A DNA stretch of 53,588 nt from Candidatus Omnitrophota bacterium (GCA_003598135.1 QZKA01000008.1:1-53588); one strand, 5' to 3'; positions 1 to 8,508 are shown, counted from the stretch's first letter. The notes: a model not told the origin generated them from the letters alone. A program made the numbers and translations.

Positions 1-75
1 TGGCTGCCCCGCTTGGACTCGAACCAAGATAGTCAGATCCAGAATCTGAAGTCCTACCGATTAGACGACAGGGCA
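1..75 (-). tRNA. tRNA-Gln (anticodon CTG), CCA encoded
   Basis: Read on the minus strand this folds as a full cloverleaf. The acceptor TGCCCTG pairs with CGGGGCA, the D-stem is GTC/GAC, and the anticodon stem TCAGA/TCTGA closes the loop TTCTGGA. Anticodon CTG reads the Gln codon CAG. The T-arm contains GGTTCGAGTCC, the discriminator is G, and CCA is encoded at positions 3-1. The gene touches the window edge but appears complete. Its first 15 nt and flank are duplicated about 125 bp upstream (see the direct-repeat entry), so the promoter-like sequence lies beyond that copy rather than next to the gene. Confidence 0.95.
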
Positions 76-203
76 AAAAATTATTCCATACTCCCCCTCG
101 CTTCGCTTCGGGGGATAAATTCGGGCTTATAAGTTATGTCGCCATAAACGTGGCTGCCTGCTCCACAACTTATGCCCTCATTTAATTAGACGACAGGGCA
201 AAA
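60..203 (-). repeat. Duplicated tRNA-Gln 5' end flanking a ~107-bp insert
   Basis: The 19-bp string attagacgacagggcaaaa occurs at 60-78 (inside and just before tRNA-Gln) and again at 185-203. The 106 bp between the copies form hairpins. One is ATAAGTT/AACTTAT with GGGC/GCCC extension, and there are small stems GTGG/CCAC and a C-rich/G-rich stem around tcgcttcgcttc. The right-hand copy is a tRNA 5' fragment only, with no cloverleaf. The arrangement looks like an att-type or target-site duplication around a very small element. Simple local duplication is the alternative. Confidence 0.6.
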
Positions 204-216
204 TGTACGTATTATT

Positions 217-245
217 GTAATCTCCTACTCCAATCCTGACAAGTA
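217..245 (-). promoter_or_regulatory. Promoter-like sequence for the tRNA-Gln locus
   Basis: On the minus strand TTGTCA is followed after 17 nt by TACAAT, a good sigma70-type match. Transcription would start a few bases before the truncated tRNA copy at 185-203 and run through the insert into the complete tRNA-Gln. Mature tRNA would then depend on 5' processing of a long precursor. Confidence 0.5.
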
Positions 246-295
246 AATTTATCAGTGAATAAAACAGACTTCCAAAAAGGCCTGGCACGATATGC

Positions 296-1150
296 CTATG
301 CCTTGGTTATAATATGTTCGACTCTGTTTTTTCCGTTTTGCTTGGCAGAATACATCAGCGTATCTACCATATGAATCATTTTATCAACCGTAGCCGGTGC
401 TGTAAGAAAGGTGACTGCGCCAAAGCTAAAAGTAACCGGGTAGCCGTTTTTGCGCATATTCTCAAGTAAGTTATTTTGAATCCTTTGAATAACCGGCTTG
501 CTGTTTACGAATTCCGTTTCCGGAAGCATAATAATGAATTCGTCTCCGCCAAGCCGCGCCACCACATCAACATTCCTAATAGACCGCTTAATAGTGCCTC
601 CTACCAGGCACAAAAGACTATCGCCCACCTTATGCCCAAAATTATCGTTAATATCCTTGAAATTGTCGATATCAAGGTAGGATACGGTAAAGACACGATT
701 GTATCTCCTCGCCCTATCTATTTCTCCTGCGGCTAACTTAAAGAAAAATCTTGAATTAAAAAGCTTAGTTAAATAATCCCTTGTTGCCAATTCCCGCTCT
801 CGCTCGTAGGACCTTTTTAATAAGAATAAGATAAAGCTGGTGATCAAAAAAAACCCGAGCCTGATGCACGCATTCCAAAATAAAATGGGGAGAGGGTCGG
901 GTTGTTGTGGCCAGCGCGCTGCAACATCAGCGATAATCCATACCACAAAACTCAGTATACAGGTCGCAATGCCCGCGGCTTTTTTCCCGAACCAAGTAAC
1001 AAGTAATATGGGAACCAAATAAAAAATAGAAAAACTTATCAAATAACCCGTGAAGTAATCGATTAATCCTACCGCCAGAACCAACAAGACCCCTAGCAGT
1101 ATTAAGAAATTTGTTCTTTTCTGACTGAAGTAGGCGACAATATCAAACAT
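296..1150 (-). CDS. Membrane-anchored diguanylate cyclase (GGDEF)
   Basis: A 284-aa protein. The first ~115 residues hold about four hydrophobic segments, consistent with a small membrane sensor region. A GGDEF domain follows from about residue 120. The signature RLGGDEF is intact at about residue 199-205, and an inhibitory-site RxxD (RNVD) sits five residues before GGDEF. It should therefore make c-di-GMP from two GTP and be product-inhibited. No recognised sensor domain precedes it beyond the membrane segments. It lies 103 bp downstream of a PilZ gene on the same strand, so a c-di-GMP producer and a receptor are neighbours. A palindrome overlaps its likely -10 region. It is followed by tRNA-Gln. 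Confidence 0.92.
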   Translation of the reverse strand: MFDIVAYFSQKRTNFLILLGVLLVLAVGLIDYFTGYLISFSIFYLVPILLVTWFGKKAAGIATCILSFVVWIIADVAARWPQQPDPLPILFWNACIRLGFFLITSFILFLLKRSYERERELATRDYLTKLFNSRFFFKLAAGEIDRARRYNRVFTVSYLDIDNFKDINDNFGHKVGDSLLCLVGGTIKRSIRNVDVVARLGGDEFIIMLPETEFVNSKPVIQRIQNNLLENMRKNGYPVTFSFGAVTFLTAPATVDKMIHMVDTLMYSAKQNGKNRVEHIITKA

Positions 1151-1165
1151 GTTTTCCTCTTGGTT

Positions 1166-1184
1166 GCTATAATAGCATTATAGC
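1166..1184 (-). promoter_or_regulatory. Palindromic operator overlapping the -10 of the GGDEF gene
   Basis: The 19-bp inverted repeat gctataatagcattatagc has 8-bp arms and a 3-bp centre. Read on the minus strand it contains TATAAT, 16-34 bp before the GGDEF start codon. A protein bound to the palindrome would block the -10 box. The -35 match is poor, so the promoter assignment is tentative. Confidence 0.4.
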
Positions 1185-1253
1185 AAATTTTGTACGAGAT
1201 GGCTATTTTTGTGTTTAAAACCGAGGCGGAACGAGGAAGATAGGAAGCGGAAT

Positions 1254-1583
1254 TTATATCGTCCTTAAAACCCTGGACATTCCCATAAGGTCGGCCTTGT
1301 CAAGATTAATGCCTGCTTTATACCTGTTTGGTTCTAATCTTTCTGACCAGACAATTTCGCCCCTGGTATAAAGCGAATCCCCCTTATCGGGAACATGCAG
1401 CCAAAGCTCAATGCTGGAATTGGGGGATAATGCTTCGTGCGTCATAATGCCCACCCCTTTGGCGCTGATATCCTGCGCCTCGCAATACCCCTCCTTGCAC
1501 GTACTTGGGCATAAGAAACGCGCCGGAAATTCAACGGGGAACCGCGCGAATATTCTTTTATCCTCTAAGTCTTGTTTTTGCAT
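1254..1583 (-). CDS. PilZ-domain c-di-GMP receptor
   Basis: A 109-aa single-domain protein. The two c-di-GMP-binding signatures of PilZ are visible: RxxxR near residues 10-14 (within KRIFARF) and DxSxxG (DISAKG) near residue 39. It has no signal peptide or membrane segment, so it is a cytoplasmic receptor. The start follows AAAGAGTGG. It sits directly upstream of the diguanylate cyclase gene and downstream of a terminator hairpin, so the pair may form a separate unit from the gltX operon. The downstream target (motility, adhesion or another process) cannot be read from the sequence. Confidence 0.88.
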   Translation of the reverse strand: MQKQDLEDKRIFARFPVEFPARFLCPSTCKEGYCEAQDISAKGVGIMTHEALSPNSSIELWLHVPDKGDSLYTRGEIVWSERLEPNRYKAGINLDKADLMGMSRVLRTI

Positions 1584-1606
1584 GCGCCACTCTTTATAAA
1601 AGTCTT

Positions 1607-1650
1607 AAATAAAAAAGCCACGTTGAGGTTTATCTTACCTCCGTGGCTTT
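1607..1650 (-). terminator. Rho-independent terminator ending the gltX/lipoprotein operon
   Basis: On the minus strand AAAGCCACGGAGGT pairs with ACCTCAACGTGGCTTT around a 7-nt loop, followed by a T-rich tail (ttttttattt). It lies 74 bp after the lipoprotein stop and 24 bp before the PilZ start. A few T residues also follow on the plus strand, so weak bidirectional activity is possible. Confidence 0.75.
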
Positions 1651-1723
1651 TGAACCAAGCTTTCGCCTGATTCCGAGTTGAGTATATCTTGTTTTTTCAA
1701 TGCTGTCAAGAACGAATTGGCAG

Positions 1724-1888
1724 TTACCAAAGATTCTTGCGCATCCAGTCATCTATTTTTTGGGCGGATTGCCAGTCTTTCTGGAGTCCTTCGCCAGCTC
1801 CTTTTGTTGCTCCTTTAAGCGTCTCGCAACCGCAGAGCGCCATTGTCAACGCGCACAAAAGGAAAAGCGATAATTTCCTCTTTATCAT
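1724..1888 (-). CDS. Small lipoprotein, 54 aa (entericidin-like layout)
   Basis: This short ORF begins with the ATG of an ATGA overlap with the gltX stop codon and is preceded by a strong GGAGGAAG site. It has a basic start, a hydrophobic stretch and a lipobox-like ALCGC, giving a mature lipid-anchored Cys at residue 21. About 34 residues follow, rich in Gly/Lys/Ala and ending DDWMRKNLW. The layout (tiny lipoprotein with an alternating G/K/A helix) resembles entericidin-type lipoproteins, but I cannot assign a role. Coupling to gltX and a terminator just downstream support it as a real gene. It is the last gene of the operon. Confidence 0.72.
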   Translation of the reverse strand: MIKRKLSLFLLCALTMALCGCETLKGATKGAGEGLQKDWQSAQKIDDWMRKNLW

Positions 1889-3192
1889 TCAGCTTCCTCC
1901 TTGGTTACCCAACGCATCAATCGTTTTTTGGTACGCTCTTTTCCCAGATAATATATTACCTCAAAAAGGCCCGGCCCAACTGTCTTGCCGGTCAGTGCAA
2001 CCCGGATAGGATGTATCAACGCCCGTGATTGGATATTCAGTTGCTGGACCAATTCCCTGAATGTCTCTTCTATATGTATGATATCAAAAATTTCTAGCTT
2101 TTCCAGCTTTTCTATAAAAAGCCTGAATTCTTTCGAAAGATCCGTAGATAAGAATTTTCCCCTCGCCTCTTCATCGACTGCGATATTGTCAAGAAAAAAG
2201 AAATCCGCCCAGTCGACAAAATCATTCAAGACGCAGAGCCGGTCTTTGAATAATTGTACCAGGGATACCACGTATTGTCTATCGTAGTTTTCTTGCGCGA
2301 TATATTTTTTTTCAACCAATAAAGGCATCAGCTGATCGGCAAGCTTCTCGGCATCTGTCCGTTTAAGGTATTGGTTATTCATCCAATCCAGTTTATCGAG
2401 ATCCAACACTGCCGCCGTTTTATTAACAGCTTTTATATCAAAGAGGCTGATGGCTTCGCAGATGTCGATGATTTCACGGTTGTCTCCCGGAGACCAACCC
2501 AAAAGCAACAGATAGTTGACGAGGGCTTCGGGCAAATATCCCATAGCCCGGTACTCTGAAATCGCAGTCGCCCCTTTTCGCTTTGAAAGCCGGCCACCCT
2601 CTTTCGCGAGTATTAACGGCAGGTGCGCAAATCCGGGGATGTTGAATCCTAAAGCCTTGTAGAGAAGGATTTGTTTCGGCGTATTGGAAATATGGTCATC
2701 CCCCCGCACCACGTGGGTAATATGCATCGTGGCGTCATCAACCACGCAGGCGAAATTATACGTCGGCGTACCGTCAGATTTGATGAGCACCTGATCCTTA
2801 ATGGTGGTGGCATCAAACTCAATGTCGCCCCGGATCAAATCCCTAACTTTAATTTTCTGGGGAGACACCCTAAAGATTATCGCCTCTTTGCCCTCTTCTG
2901 ATTTTTCGATATACGCCAAGCCTTCTGAAACAAGCTTCTGCGCATGCTCCCTGTATATATCAAACCGCTGACTCTGGTAATAAATCTCGTCCCAATTAAA
3001 TCCCAGCCATGCAAGGCTTTGGAGTATCTCATCCAAATACTCCTTGCGCGAACGCGCTGCATCCGTATCCTCTATCCTGAGGACAAAGGCGCCGCGGCTG
3101 GCTTTGGCATAAAGCCAGTTGAACAAAGCAGTGCGGCCTCCACCAATGTGCAAATTGCCTGTAGGGCTAGGAGCAAACCGTACCCGCATCAT
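1885..3192 (-). CDS. gltX: Glutamyl-tRNA synthetase
   Basis: A 435-aa class I aminoacyl-tRNA synthetase that charges tRNA with glutamate. The N-terminus carries the ATP-binding HIGH-type motif (HIGGGRTALFN, about residue 17). The KMSKS-type loop is LSKRKGA at about residue 210. The rest is the helical anticodon-binding region. At 435 residues it is slightly shorter than the common 460-490. I cannot tell from sequence alone whether it is discriminating, or also charges tRNA-Gln for an amidotransferase route. Its start overlaps the dxs stop by 4 nt, and its stop overlaps the lipoprotein start by 4 nt. Confidence 0.96.
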   Translation of the reverse strand: MMRVRFAPSPTGNLHIGGGRTALFNWLYAKASRGAFVLRIEDTDAARSRKEYLDEILQSLAWLGFNWDEIYYQSQRFDIYREHAQKLVSEGLAYIEKSEEGKEAIIFRVSPQKIKVRDLIRGDIEFDATTIKDQVLIKSDGTPTYNFACVVDDATMHITHVVRGDDHISNTPKQILLYKALGFNIPGFAHLPLILAKEGGRLSKRKGATAISEYRAMGYLPEALVNYLLLLGWSPGDNREIIDICEAISLFDIKAVNKTAAVLDLDKLDWMNNQYLKRTDAEKLADQLMPLLVEKKYIAQENYDRQYVVSLVQLFKDRLCVLNDFVDWADFFFLDNIAVDEEARGKFLSTDLSKEFRLFIEKLEKLEIFDIIHIEETFRELVQQLNIQSRALIHPIRVALTGKTVGPGLFEVIYYLGKERTKKRLMRWVTKEEAE

Positions 3193-5078
3193 CTATGTAT
3201 TTTTGTTCCTTTCATTATTGTCCTGACGGCGTTGGCAATACCTTCTCTGCTCAACCCGTACTTTTCCAGCAGGAGGGCACGGCTGCCGTGAGTAATAAAC
3301 TCGCACGGTAACCCTATCCTGGCCACGGGCCGATCAAGGGCATCCGCAACTGCGCTGCCGAAGCCTCCGTCGGAAATTCCCTCCTCCACAGTAATAATAT
3401 GTGTTGCCCGTTGTGCAACGCCCCGCAGCAAACTCACATCTAAAGGTTTTGCAAAACGCGCGTTAATCAGACCTACGCGCATAGCTCCTTCTTTTTCCAA
3501 AAGCTCAAGGGCTTCCATGCTAGGCTCAACCATGCTGCCAAGAGCAATGACGAAAACATCTTTGGCGTCCTGTATAAGCTCAGCTTTCCCCAGTTGAATA
3601 GGCGATACCGGACGTAACGAGACAGGGGCTATTGCCTTTGGGTACCGTAACGCAACCGGCTGCTTCAAAGAAAGCGCAAACTCAATCATGAGCTCAAATT
3701 CCTTCTCGCTAGAGGGAGCCATTAATACCATATCAGGGACTGAACGCAAAAAAGCAATATCAAAAATTCCTTGGTGGGTAAAACCGTCTTCGCCGACAAT
3801 ACCGGCGCGGTCAAGCGCAAATAGCACTTCGGTTTTCTGTAATGCCACGTCTTCTATGATTTGATCATAGGCCCTCTGTAAGAATGTCGAGTATATGGCA
3901 ACTACCGGCTTAAAGCCCTGCTTGGCAAGACCCGAAGAGAAACATACGGCATGCTCCTCCGCAATCCCCACATCAAAAAACCTCTTGGGGAATAAATCCC
4001 TAAACCTATCAAGCCCGGTTCCTTCCGGCATGGCTGCAGAGATTGCAATAATTTTCTCGTTCTTGCCTGCGAGCTCCGCTAGTTTTTCGCTGAATATCTC
4101 GGTGTAGGTCCTTGCGGTTTGCGACCGCGTAGATACCCCTTTGCCTGTCGCAATATCAAATGGCCCGGTGCTGTGGAATTTTACCGGCTCTTTTTCCGCG
4201 GGGAGATACCCTTTGCCTTTTTTGGTAAACACATGTACCACGCGGGGCCCCTTGATCTGCACGATATTATTCAGTGTCGGAACCAGGGTCGCCAGGTTGT
4301 GCCCGTCGAAAGGGCCGAAATACCTAAATCCCATCTCTTCGAACAAAAGCCCCGGGACAAACAGGCCTTTTAGCCCCTCTTCAAACTTATTGGCAAGTTT
4401 TATAATCCTGCTTCCTTTGGGCAGGCGCGATTTTACAAAGCTGTCCAGTGAATTCTTAAAGTGGTTGTATATCGGCATCGAAATAAGTTTGTTCAGGTAG
4501 GTGCTCAAAGCCCCCACATTGGGAGCAATGCTCATTTCATTGGTATTTAATATGACAAGGATGTCTTTCTTGAGGTGTCCGGCATTATTCAGGCCTTCAA
4601 AGCACAAGCCGCCGCTTAAGGAACCGTCCCCGATTATCGCAACCACCCTAAAATAATCCTTCTCTTCCATTAAATCGCGGGCGCACGCTAATCCCAATGC
4701 CAACGATACTGCCGTCGAACTATGCCCGGTAGTGAAAATATCGCAAGGGGATTCGTCGCAGCAAGGAAAGCCGCTTATCCCTCCATACTGACGTAAGGTA
4801 GAGAAATACTGGTTCCTGCCGGTAAGAATCTTGTGGGCATAGCACTGGTGGCCCACATCGAAGATCATCTTGTCCCTAGGAATATCGAGGCAATAATGGA
4901 GGGCAAGGGTAAGCTCTACCGCGCCTAAGCTTGAGGCAAGATGCCCACCGCAGAGCGCAGTTGCCTCAATAATCCTCCTGCGTATTTCTTCTGCGAGGAC
5001 AGACAGCTGCTCCAGCGGGATCTGTCGTATGTCCCGCGGAGACTGAATCCGATTCAATAAATGGTAATTATTTGCCAT
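3189..5078 (-). CDS. dxs: 1-deoxy-D-xylulose-5-phosphate synthase
   Basis: A 629-aa thiamine-diphosphate enzyme that condenses pyruvate and glyceraldehyde-3-phosphate, the first step of the MEP isoprenoid route. The thiamine-binding GDGSLSGG...N segment is visible at about residues 150-180. The transketolase-type pyrimidine-binding and C-terminal domains follow, and the length is normal. It overlaps xseB by 11 nt upstream and gltX by 4 nt downstream. The xseA-xseB-dxs order is common in many bacteria, where a prenyl-transferase gene often sits between them. Here no ispA-like gene is present in the cluster. Confidence 0.96.
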   Translation of the reverse strand: MANNYHLLNRIQSPRDIRQIPLEQLSVLAEEIRRRIIEATALCGGHLASSLGAVELTLALHYCLDIPRDKMIFDVGHQCYAHKILTGRNQYFSTLRQYGGISGFPCCDESPCDIFTTGHSSTAVSLALGLACARDLMEEKDYFRVVAIIGDGSLSGGLCFEGLNNAGHLKKDILVILNTNEMSIAPNVGALSTYLNKLISMPIYNHFKNSLDSFVKSRLPKGSRIIKLANKFEEGLKGLFVPGLLFEEMGFRYFGPFDGHNLATLVPTLNNIVQIKGPRVVHVFTKKGKGYLPAEKEPVKFHSTGPFDIATGKGVSTRSQTARTYTEIFSEKLAELAGKNEKIIAISAAMPEGTGLDRFRDLFPKRFFDVGIAEEHAVCFSSGLAKQGFKPVVAIYSTFLQRAYDQIIEDVALQKTEVLFALDRAGIVGEDGFTHQGIFDIAFLRSVPDMVLMAPSSEKEFELMIEFALSLKQPVALRYPKAIAPVSLRPVSPIQLGKAELIQDAKDVFVIALGSMVEPSMEALELLEKEGAMRVGLINARFAKPLDVSLLRGVAQRATHIITVEEGISDGGFGSAVADALDRPVARIGLPCEFITHGSRALLLEKYGLSREGIANAVRTIMKGTKIHR

Positions 5079-5310
5079 TCTCTATTTCTGTCTCATCAAA
5101 AGGCTTTAATTCAAATTCCCCTTTTTTATTCTTGGCGAGGACGTCGATTTTCTTCCTTGCGCTTTCCAGCCTTTGCGAACAAAGACGGGACAACTCTAAT
5201 CCTTCCTGGTATTTTTTTAATGCCTCCTCGAGCGACAGGTCGCCCTTTTCAAGGTCATCTACTATCTTCTCTAGCTTCTTGAGGGCCTCTTCAAACCTTA
5301 TCTCTGCCAT
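5068..5310 (-). CDS. xseB: Exodeoxyribonuclease VII small subunit
   Basis: An 80-aa helical protein with the family pattern FEEALKKLEKIVDDLEKGDLSLEEALKKYQEG. Only short parts are diagnostic, notably the LEKGDLSLEEAL turn. It binds the large subunit XseA to form exonuclease VII, which degrades single-stranded DNA to oligonucleotides. It overlaps xseA by 20 nt and dxs by 11 nt, consistent with coupled translation. Confidence 0.93.
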   Translation of the reverse strand: MAEIRFEEALKKLEKIVDDLEKGDLSLEEALKKYQEGLELSRLCSQRLESARKKIDVLAKNKKGEFELKPFDETEIENGK

Positions 5311-6640
5311 TGCGTCTGACCTCCGTCACTTGACTGATAATTTCCCCCTTCTGTACACGCGATTTTATCATATCGCCGGCTTTAAGACGACTGGAATCTT
5401 TCACTACCCCTGTGCCGGGCAGCGCAAACGTAATACTATATCCGCGGCTCAAGATGGCCAAAGGATTTAAGCTTTCCAGTTTTTCAATTAAAGTAATAAA
5501 TGCCGATTTTCTTAACCTAAAGAGCATCTGCATCCTCACATAAATCTGGCGGACGGCGTTCTCTAACTTTCCCTGATACTGTGTGAGTAAGGCTGAGGGA
5601 TTTAAGAGCGCCAATTTGCCGCACAACCCCTCAAACGCCTGGGAACTGCGTTCTGCGCTATGCGCTATTGCAGTATCTAACCTGCGCAGGGAATCGTCTA
5701 TGGCCTGCTCGGATTCCATGACGATACCCGCAAAGGAACCACGCAGACGTTCTTGTAATTCCTGTAGCCTATCTTTCAAATCATTTTTTTCGGGAATGAC
5801 TAATTCCGCTGCCACCGATGGAGTTGCTGCCCGGACATCAGCCACAAGATCTGCAATGCTAGAATCCCGCTCATGCCCTACTGCAGAAATAACGGGGATC
5901 TTAGAATTGTAGATTGCCCTGGCCACCGCCTCCTCGTTGAACGCCCAGAGGTCTTCTGTGCTGCCCCCGCCTCTGCCTACAATCATCACCTCAATACGCT
6001 CTTTCAAGGGGAGTTCTCTATTGAAACGGTTGAGGTCGCTGATTGCACGGGCGATATCATCTTTGGCAACCTCCCCCTGCACCTGGGCAGGGTTTATGAT
6101 TACCTGGATAGCTGCAAAACGCCTATCCAACACTTTTAAAATATCCTTGAGGGCGGCTCCCGACAATGAGGTAACTACCCCGATCTTTGCGGGAAGGTAG
6201 GGAATCTGCCTTTTGTGCTCAGTCGCAAACAATCCTTCCTTTTGGAGCTTCTTTGTAAGCTGTTCGAATGCCAACTGCCGGCTTCCGATCCCCTTTGGCT
6301 CTATCTTCTCGACGATAATCTGGTATTTGCTCTGTGGCCCATAGGCGCTGATCTTACCGAAGCATATCACCTTTAGCCCGTTCTCTAATTTAAATTTGAC
6401 GTTTTTATTTGCCCAACTAAACATCACTGCCGACAGGACAGCCGATTGGTCTTTTAACGAAAAATAAAGATGGCCTGAAGGATGGGCGCCGTAATTAGAA
6501 ATTTCCCCTTCGAGCCACAGCACCCCGAAGGTGTCCTCAAGAAGATGTTTTACGTTCTGGGCTATTTCGGAAACCGTATAGATGTGGACCGTCTTCTTTG
6601 CGTGGTCAAAGAGGTCTATCTCTTCTGGCTTGGGGATCAT
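5291..6640 (-). CDS. xseA: Exodeoxyribonuclease VII large subunit
   Basis: A 449-aa protein of normal length. An N-terminal OB-fold (about residues 20-115, with LWLEGEISNY and GHLYFSLKD) is followed by the nuclease domain. That domain has the conserved GRGGGSTEDLWAFN and AVGHERDSSIADLVAD segments at about residues 220-270, then a long coiled region and a C-terminal segment with SRGYS. It forms exonuclease VII with XseB in the cytoplasm. Its start overlaps the upstream GH39-like gene by 4 nt. Confidence 0.95.
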   Translation of the reverse strand: MIPKPEEIDLFDHAKKTVHIYTVSEIAQNVKHLLEDTFGVLWLEGEISNYGAHPSGHLYFSLKDQSAVLSAVMFSWANKNVKFKLENGLKVICFGKISAYGPQSKYQIIVEKIEPKGIGSRQLAFEQLTKKLQKEGLFATEHKRQIPYLPAKIGVVTSLSGAALKDILKVLDRRFAAIQVIINPAQVQGEVAKDDIARAISDLNRFNRELPLKERIEVMIVGRGGGSTEDLWAFNEEAVARAIYNSKIPVISAVGHERDSSIADLVADVRAATPSVAAELVIPEKNDLKDRLQELQERLRGSFAGIVMESEQAIDDSLRRLDTAIAHSAERSSQAFEGLCGKLALLNPSALLTQYQGKLENAVRQIYVRMQMLFRLRKSAFITLIEKLESLNPLAILSRGYSITFALPGTGVVKDSSRLKAGDMIKSRVQKGEIISQVTEVRRNGRDKV

Positions 6641-8508
6641 TCTTTTTTTGGCGTACCAGCGGCGTTCGCTTCCCTGACAGCAGGCAATACCGCAGTTGCG
6701 TTTCCAGCTGAAGCAGCATTGTTGTCGGTTGTCTTAGGCTTAGGCGCAGCTTCTTCGGTAGTTTTATTCAGAGCGCCCTGCATTAAGGGCGCCTGCTCAG
6801 GCGGTTTTGCCTCTGGGGGCTTCTGCGTGAAAACAACGAGCGTGACGGAATAAGGCTTCATGGTAAGCGTTTCTTGGTATATGTCGGAAGGCGCGATTTC
6901 TTTCTCTTGGGTTGGGGTAAGCGCGCAATTCTTGCTACAGGATGAATCAACAATATATTTCGCGTACTGATAGCTGTCTTTTAAATTCTTAACGACTAGT
7001 TTTACATTGCGGTCGGAAGAAGCCCATTTGTTGGCCTTAACGTATAATTCCTGCGCTTTCTTTAAAAGATTTTTTACGCGGGGGGAAACTCGCAACGTCT
7101 CAATTGCCGTTTCGCCCGACTTGATTTTCTCGAAGCTCTTTGACTTGACGATGCCCAATACCGCCCGCCGTTCCCCTTCGCCCAATGACGAGATGTTTCT
7201 GGATAAATAGTTAAGGAATATCTCTGGGTCGATATAATTAAATATAAGGATGGCGATTGAATCTTTGCTCTTGGTAGCGATTGCTCCCGTGAATTCATTG
7301 TCATTTTTCGGCAAGACATACATCTCGCTGCCTAGAGATGTAAGCATTTTAAAAATATTAAAAACCACTTTTGCTTCCGTTTTGAACGCGCCTCCCGAAG
7401 GTGCGACTGCAAAAATGCCTACATTCCTAACCACGTTATCCTTTGTATTGTAAAAATCCTCCAATGAAAAAAACATCTGGTGCGTAATACCTGCAGTGTA
7501 CATGTGCGCCAGTCGTGCCGGGATGTAGCTTGCGGCCATACACGCTTTTTCCGCCCGCTCCGGAAGGAGATTTGCCCTACGGTCATAATTCCACTCATCG
7601 ATGATTAAGGGAATGTTTTCCTCAAAATGAAAATACGAAAGCCAGTCACGGATGAGCATCGAAGGGTTTTTATTGTACCGTGTAACCTCTTTTTCTGCCT
7701 TGGGATCGGTAGAATAAGCATGCCAAGTAATAAAATCCAGCGGCAGTTTGTATTTATAGCAGAACTTAATAAGCTCATAGATGAGGCTCTTCTCCGGTGT
7801 TACTATTGTATTGCCGTCAAAATCCTGAAACCACCAGCTTGTTGAAGGGCCGCCCAGCGGAATGTATATTTTTGACTCCTCTTCTAACTCTTTTACTACC
7901 TCGGCAACCGATTTATAGAGCATTAGGTATTCCTGCCTCTTCCCCAAGAAGAATTCATCCAAGTCGGGGGCGCTCCAAACCTCATACCAGATACGGTATC
8001 TTTTGTTACAGCTCAATTCCCGGATAGTCGCCTTCACGAAATCCTTGAATGCTTTTTGATTAGTGGGGGGGCTGCGTTTATCTAATACGGTACCCATGCC
8101 TGCCGGGGTGCCGAATAAATCCAAAATAACTATTCCCCCCGCGTCATTGATTTTTTTTATCCGCGCTTCATAGTGAGCGAGTATTTTTTCTTTTGCCTCT
8201 TTGTCCTGGGATAGTTGCGAAATATACCAGAGGTTATATTGCAAACGGTAAAACCCTGAAAATCCTATTTCCTTTTCCCATACCTGTAACGTATCTTCGG
8301 CGGCGAGTTCCTGAGGCCAGGCCTTATCTTGCGAAAACCCTCTTCCGCTTAAATCGATATTCGGCTTAAATATCGACGGTAACGCAACTGTTGCATTGGA
8401 AACAATATCGACCTCTATTCCAAATTCTTTTTCCTGTGCACACAGAATAGAAGCAGAAAAACACAGCGCCAAGAAAAGGGCGATAGGCAACAATCTATAT
8501 TTAGGCAT
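6637..8508 (-). CDS. Secreted GH39-like glycosidase fold, acid/base Glu missing
   Basis: A 623-aa protein with a signal peptide (cleavage near CAQE, about residue 25). The body resembles a clan GH-A TIM barrel of the GH39 xylosidase/iduronidase type. WYEVWSAPDLDEFF aligns with the usual WNEPNL strand, and PLIIDEWN (Glu305) with the nucleophile strand. The expected Asn-Glu acid/base pair is Ser179-Ala180 here, so ordinary hydrolysis seems unlikely. A Pro/Ala/Glu/Lys-rich tail of about 60 residues ends the protein. It is embedded between ymdB and xseA with overlaps of 8 and 4 nt, an odd context for a secreted glycan-interacting protein. The family call comes from motif resemblance. Confidence 0.65.
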   Translation of the reverse strand: MPKYRLLPIALFLALCFSASILCAQEKEFGIEVDIVSNATVALPSIFKPNIDLSGRGFSQDKAWPQELAAEDTLQVWEKEIGFSGFYRLQYNLWYISQLSQDKEAKEKILAHYEARIKKINDAGGIVILDLFGTPAGMGTVLDKRSPPTNQKAFKDFVKATIRELSCNKRYRIWYEVWSAPDLDEFFLGKRQEYLMLYKSVAEVVKELEEESKIYIPLGGPSTSWWFQDFDGNTIVTPEKSLIYELIKFCYKYKLPLDFITWHAYSTDPKAEKEVTRYNKNPSMLIRDWLSYFHFEENIPLIIDEWNYDRRANLLPERAEKACMAASYIPARLAHMYTAGITHQMFFSLEDFYNTKDNVVRNVGIFAVAPSGGAFKTEAKVVFNIFKMLTSLGSEMYVLPKNDNEFTGAIATKSKDSIAILIFNYIDPEIFLNYLSRNISSLGEGERRAVLGIVKSKSFEKIKSGETAIETLRVSPRVKNLLKKAQELYVKANKWASSDRNVKLVVKNLKDSYQYAKYIVDSSCSKNCALTPTQEKEIAPSDIYQETLTMKPYSVTLVVFTQKPPEAKPPEQAPLMQGALNKTTEEAAPKPKTTDNNAASAGNATAVLPAVREANAAGTPKKE

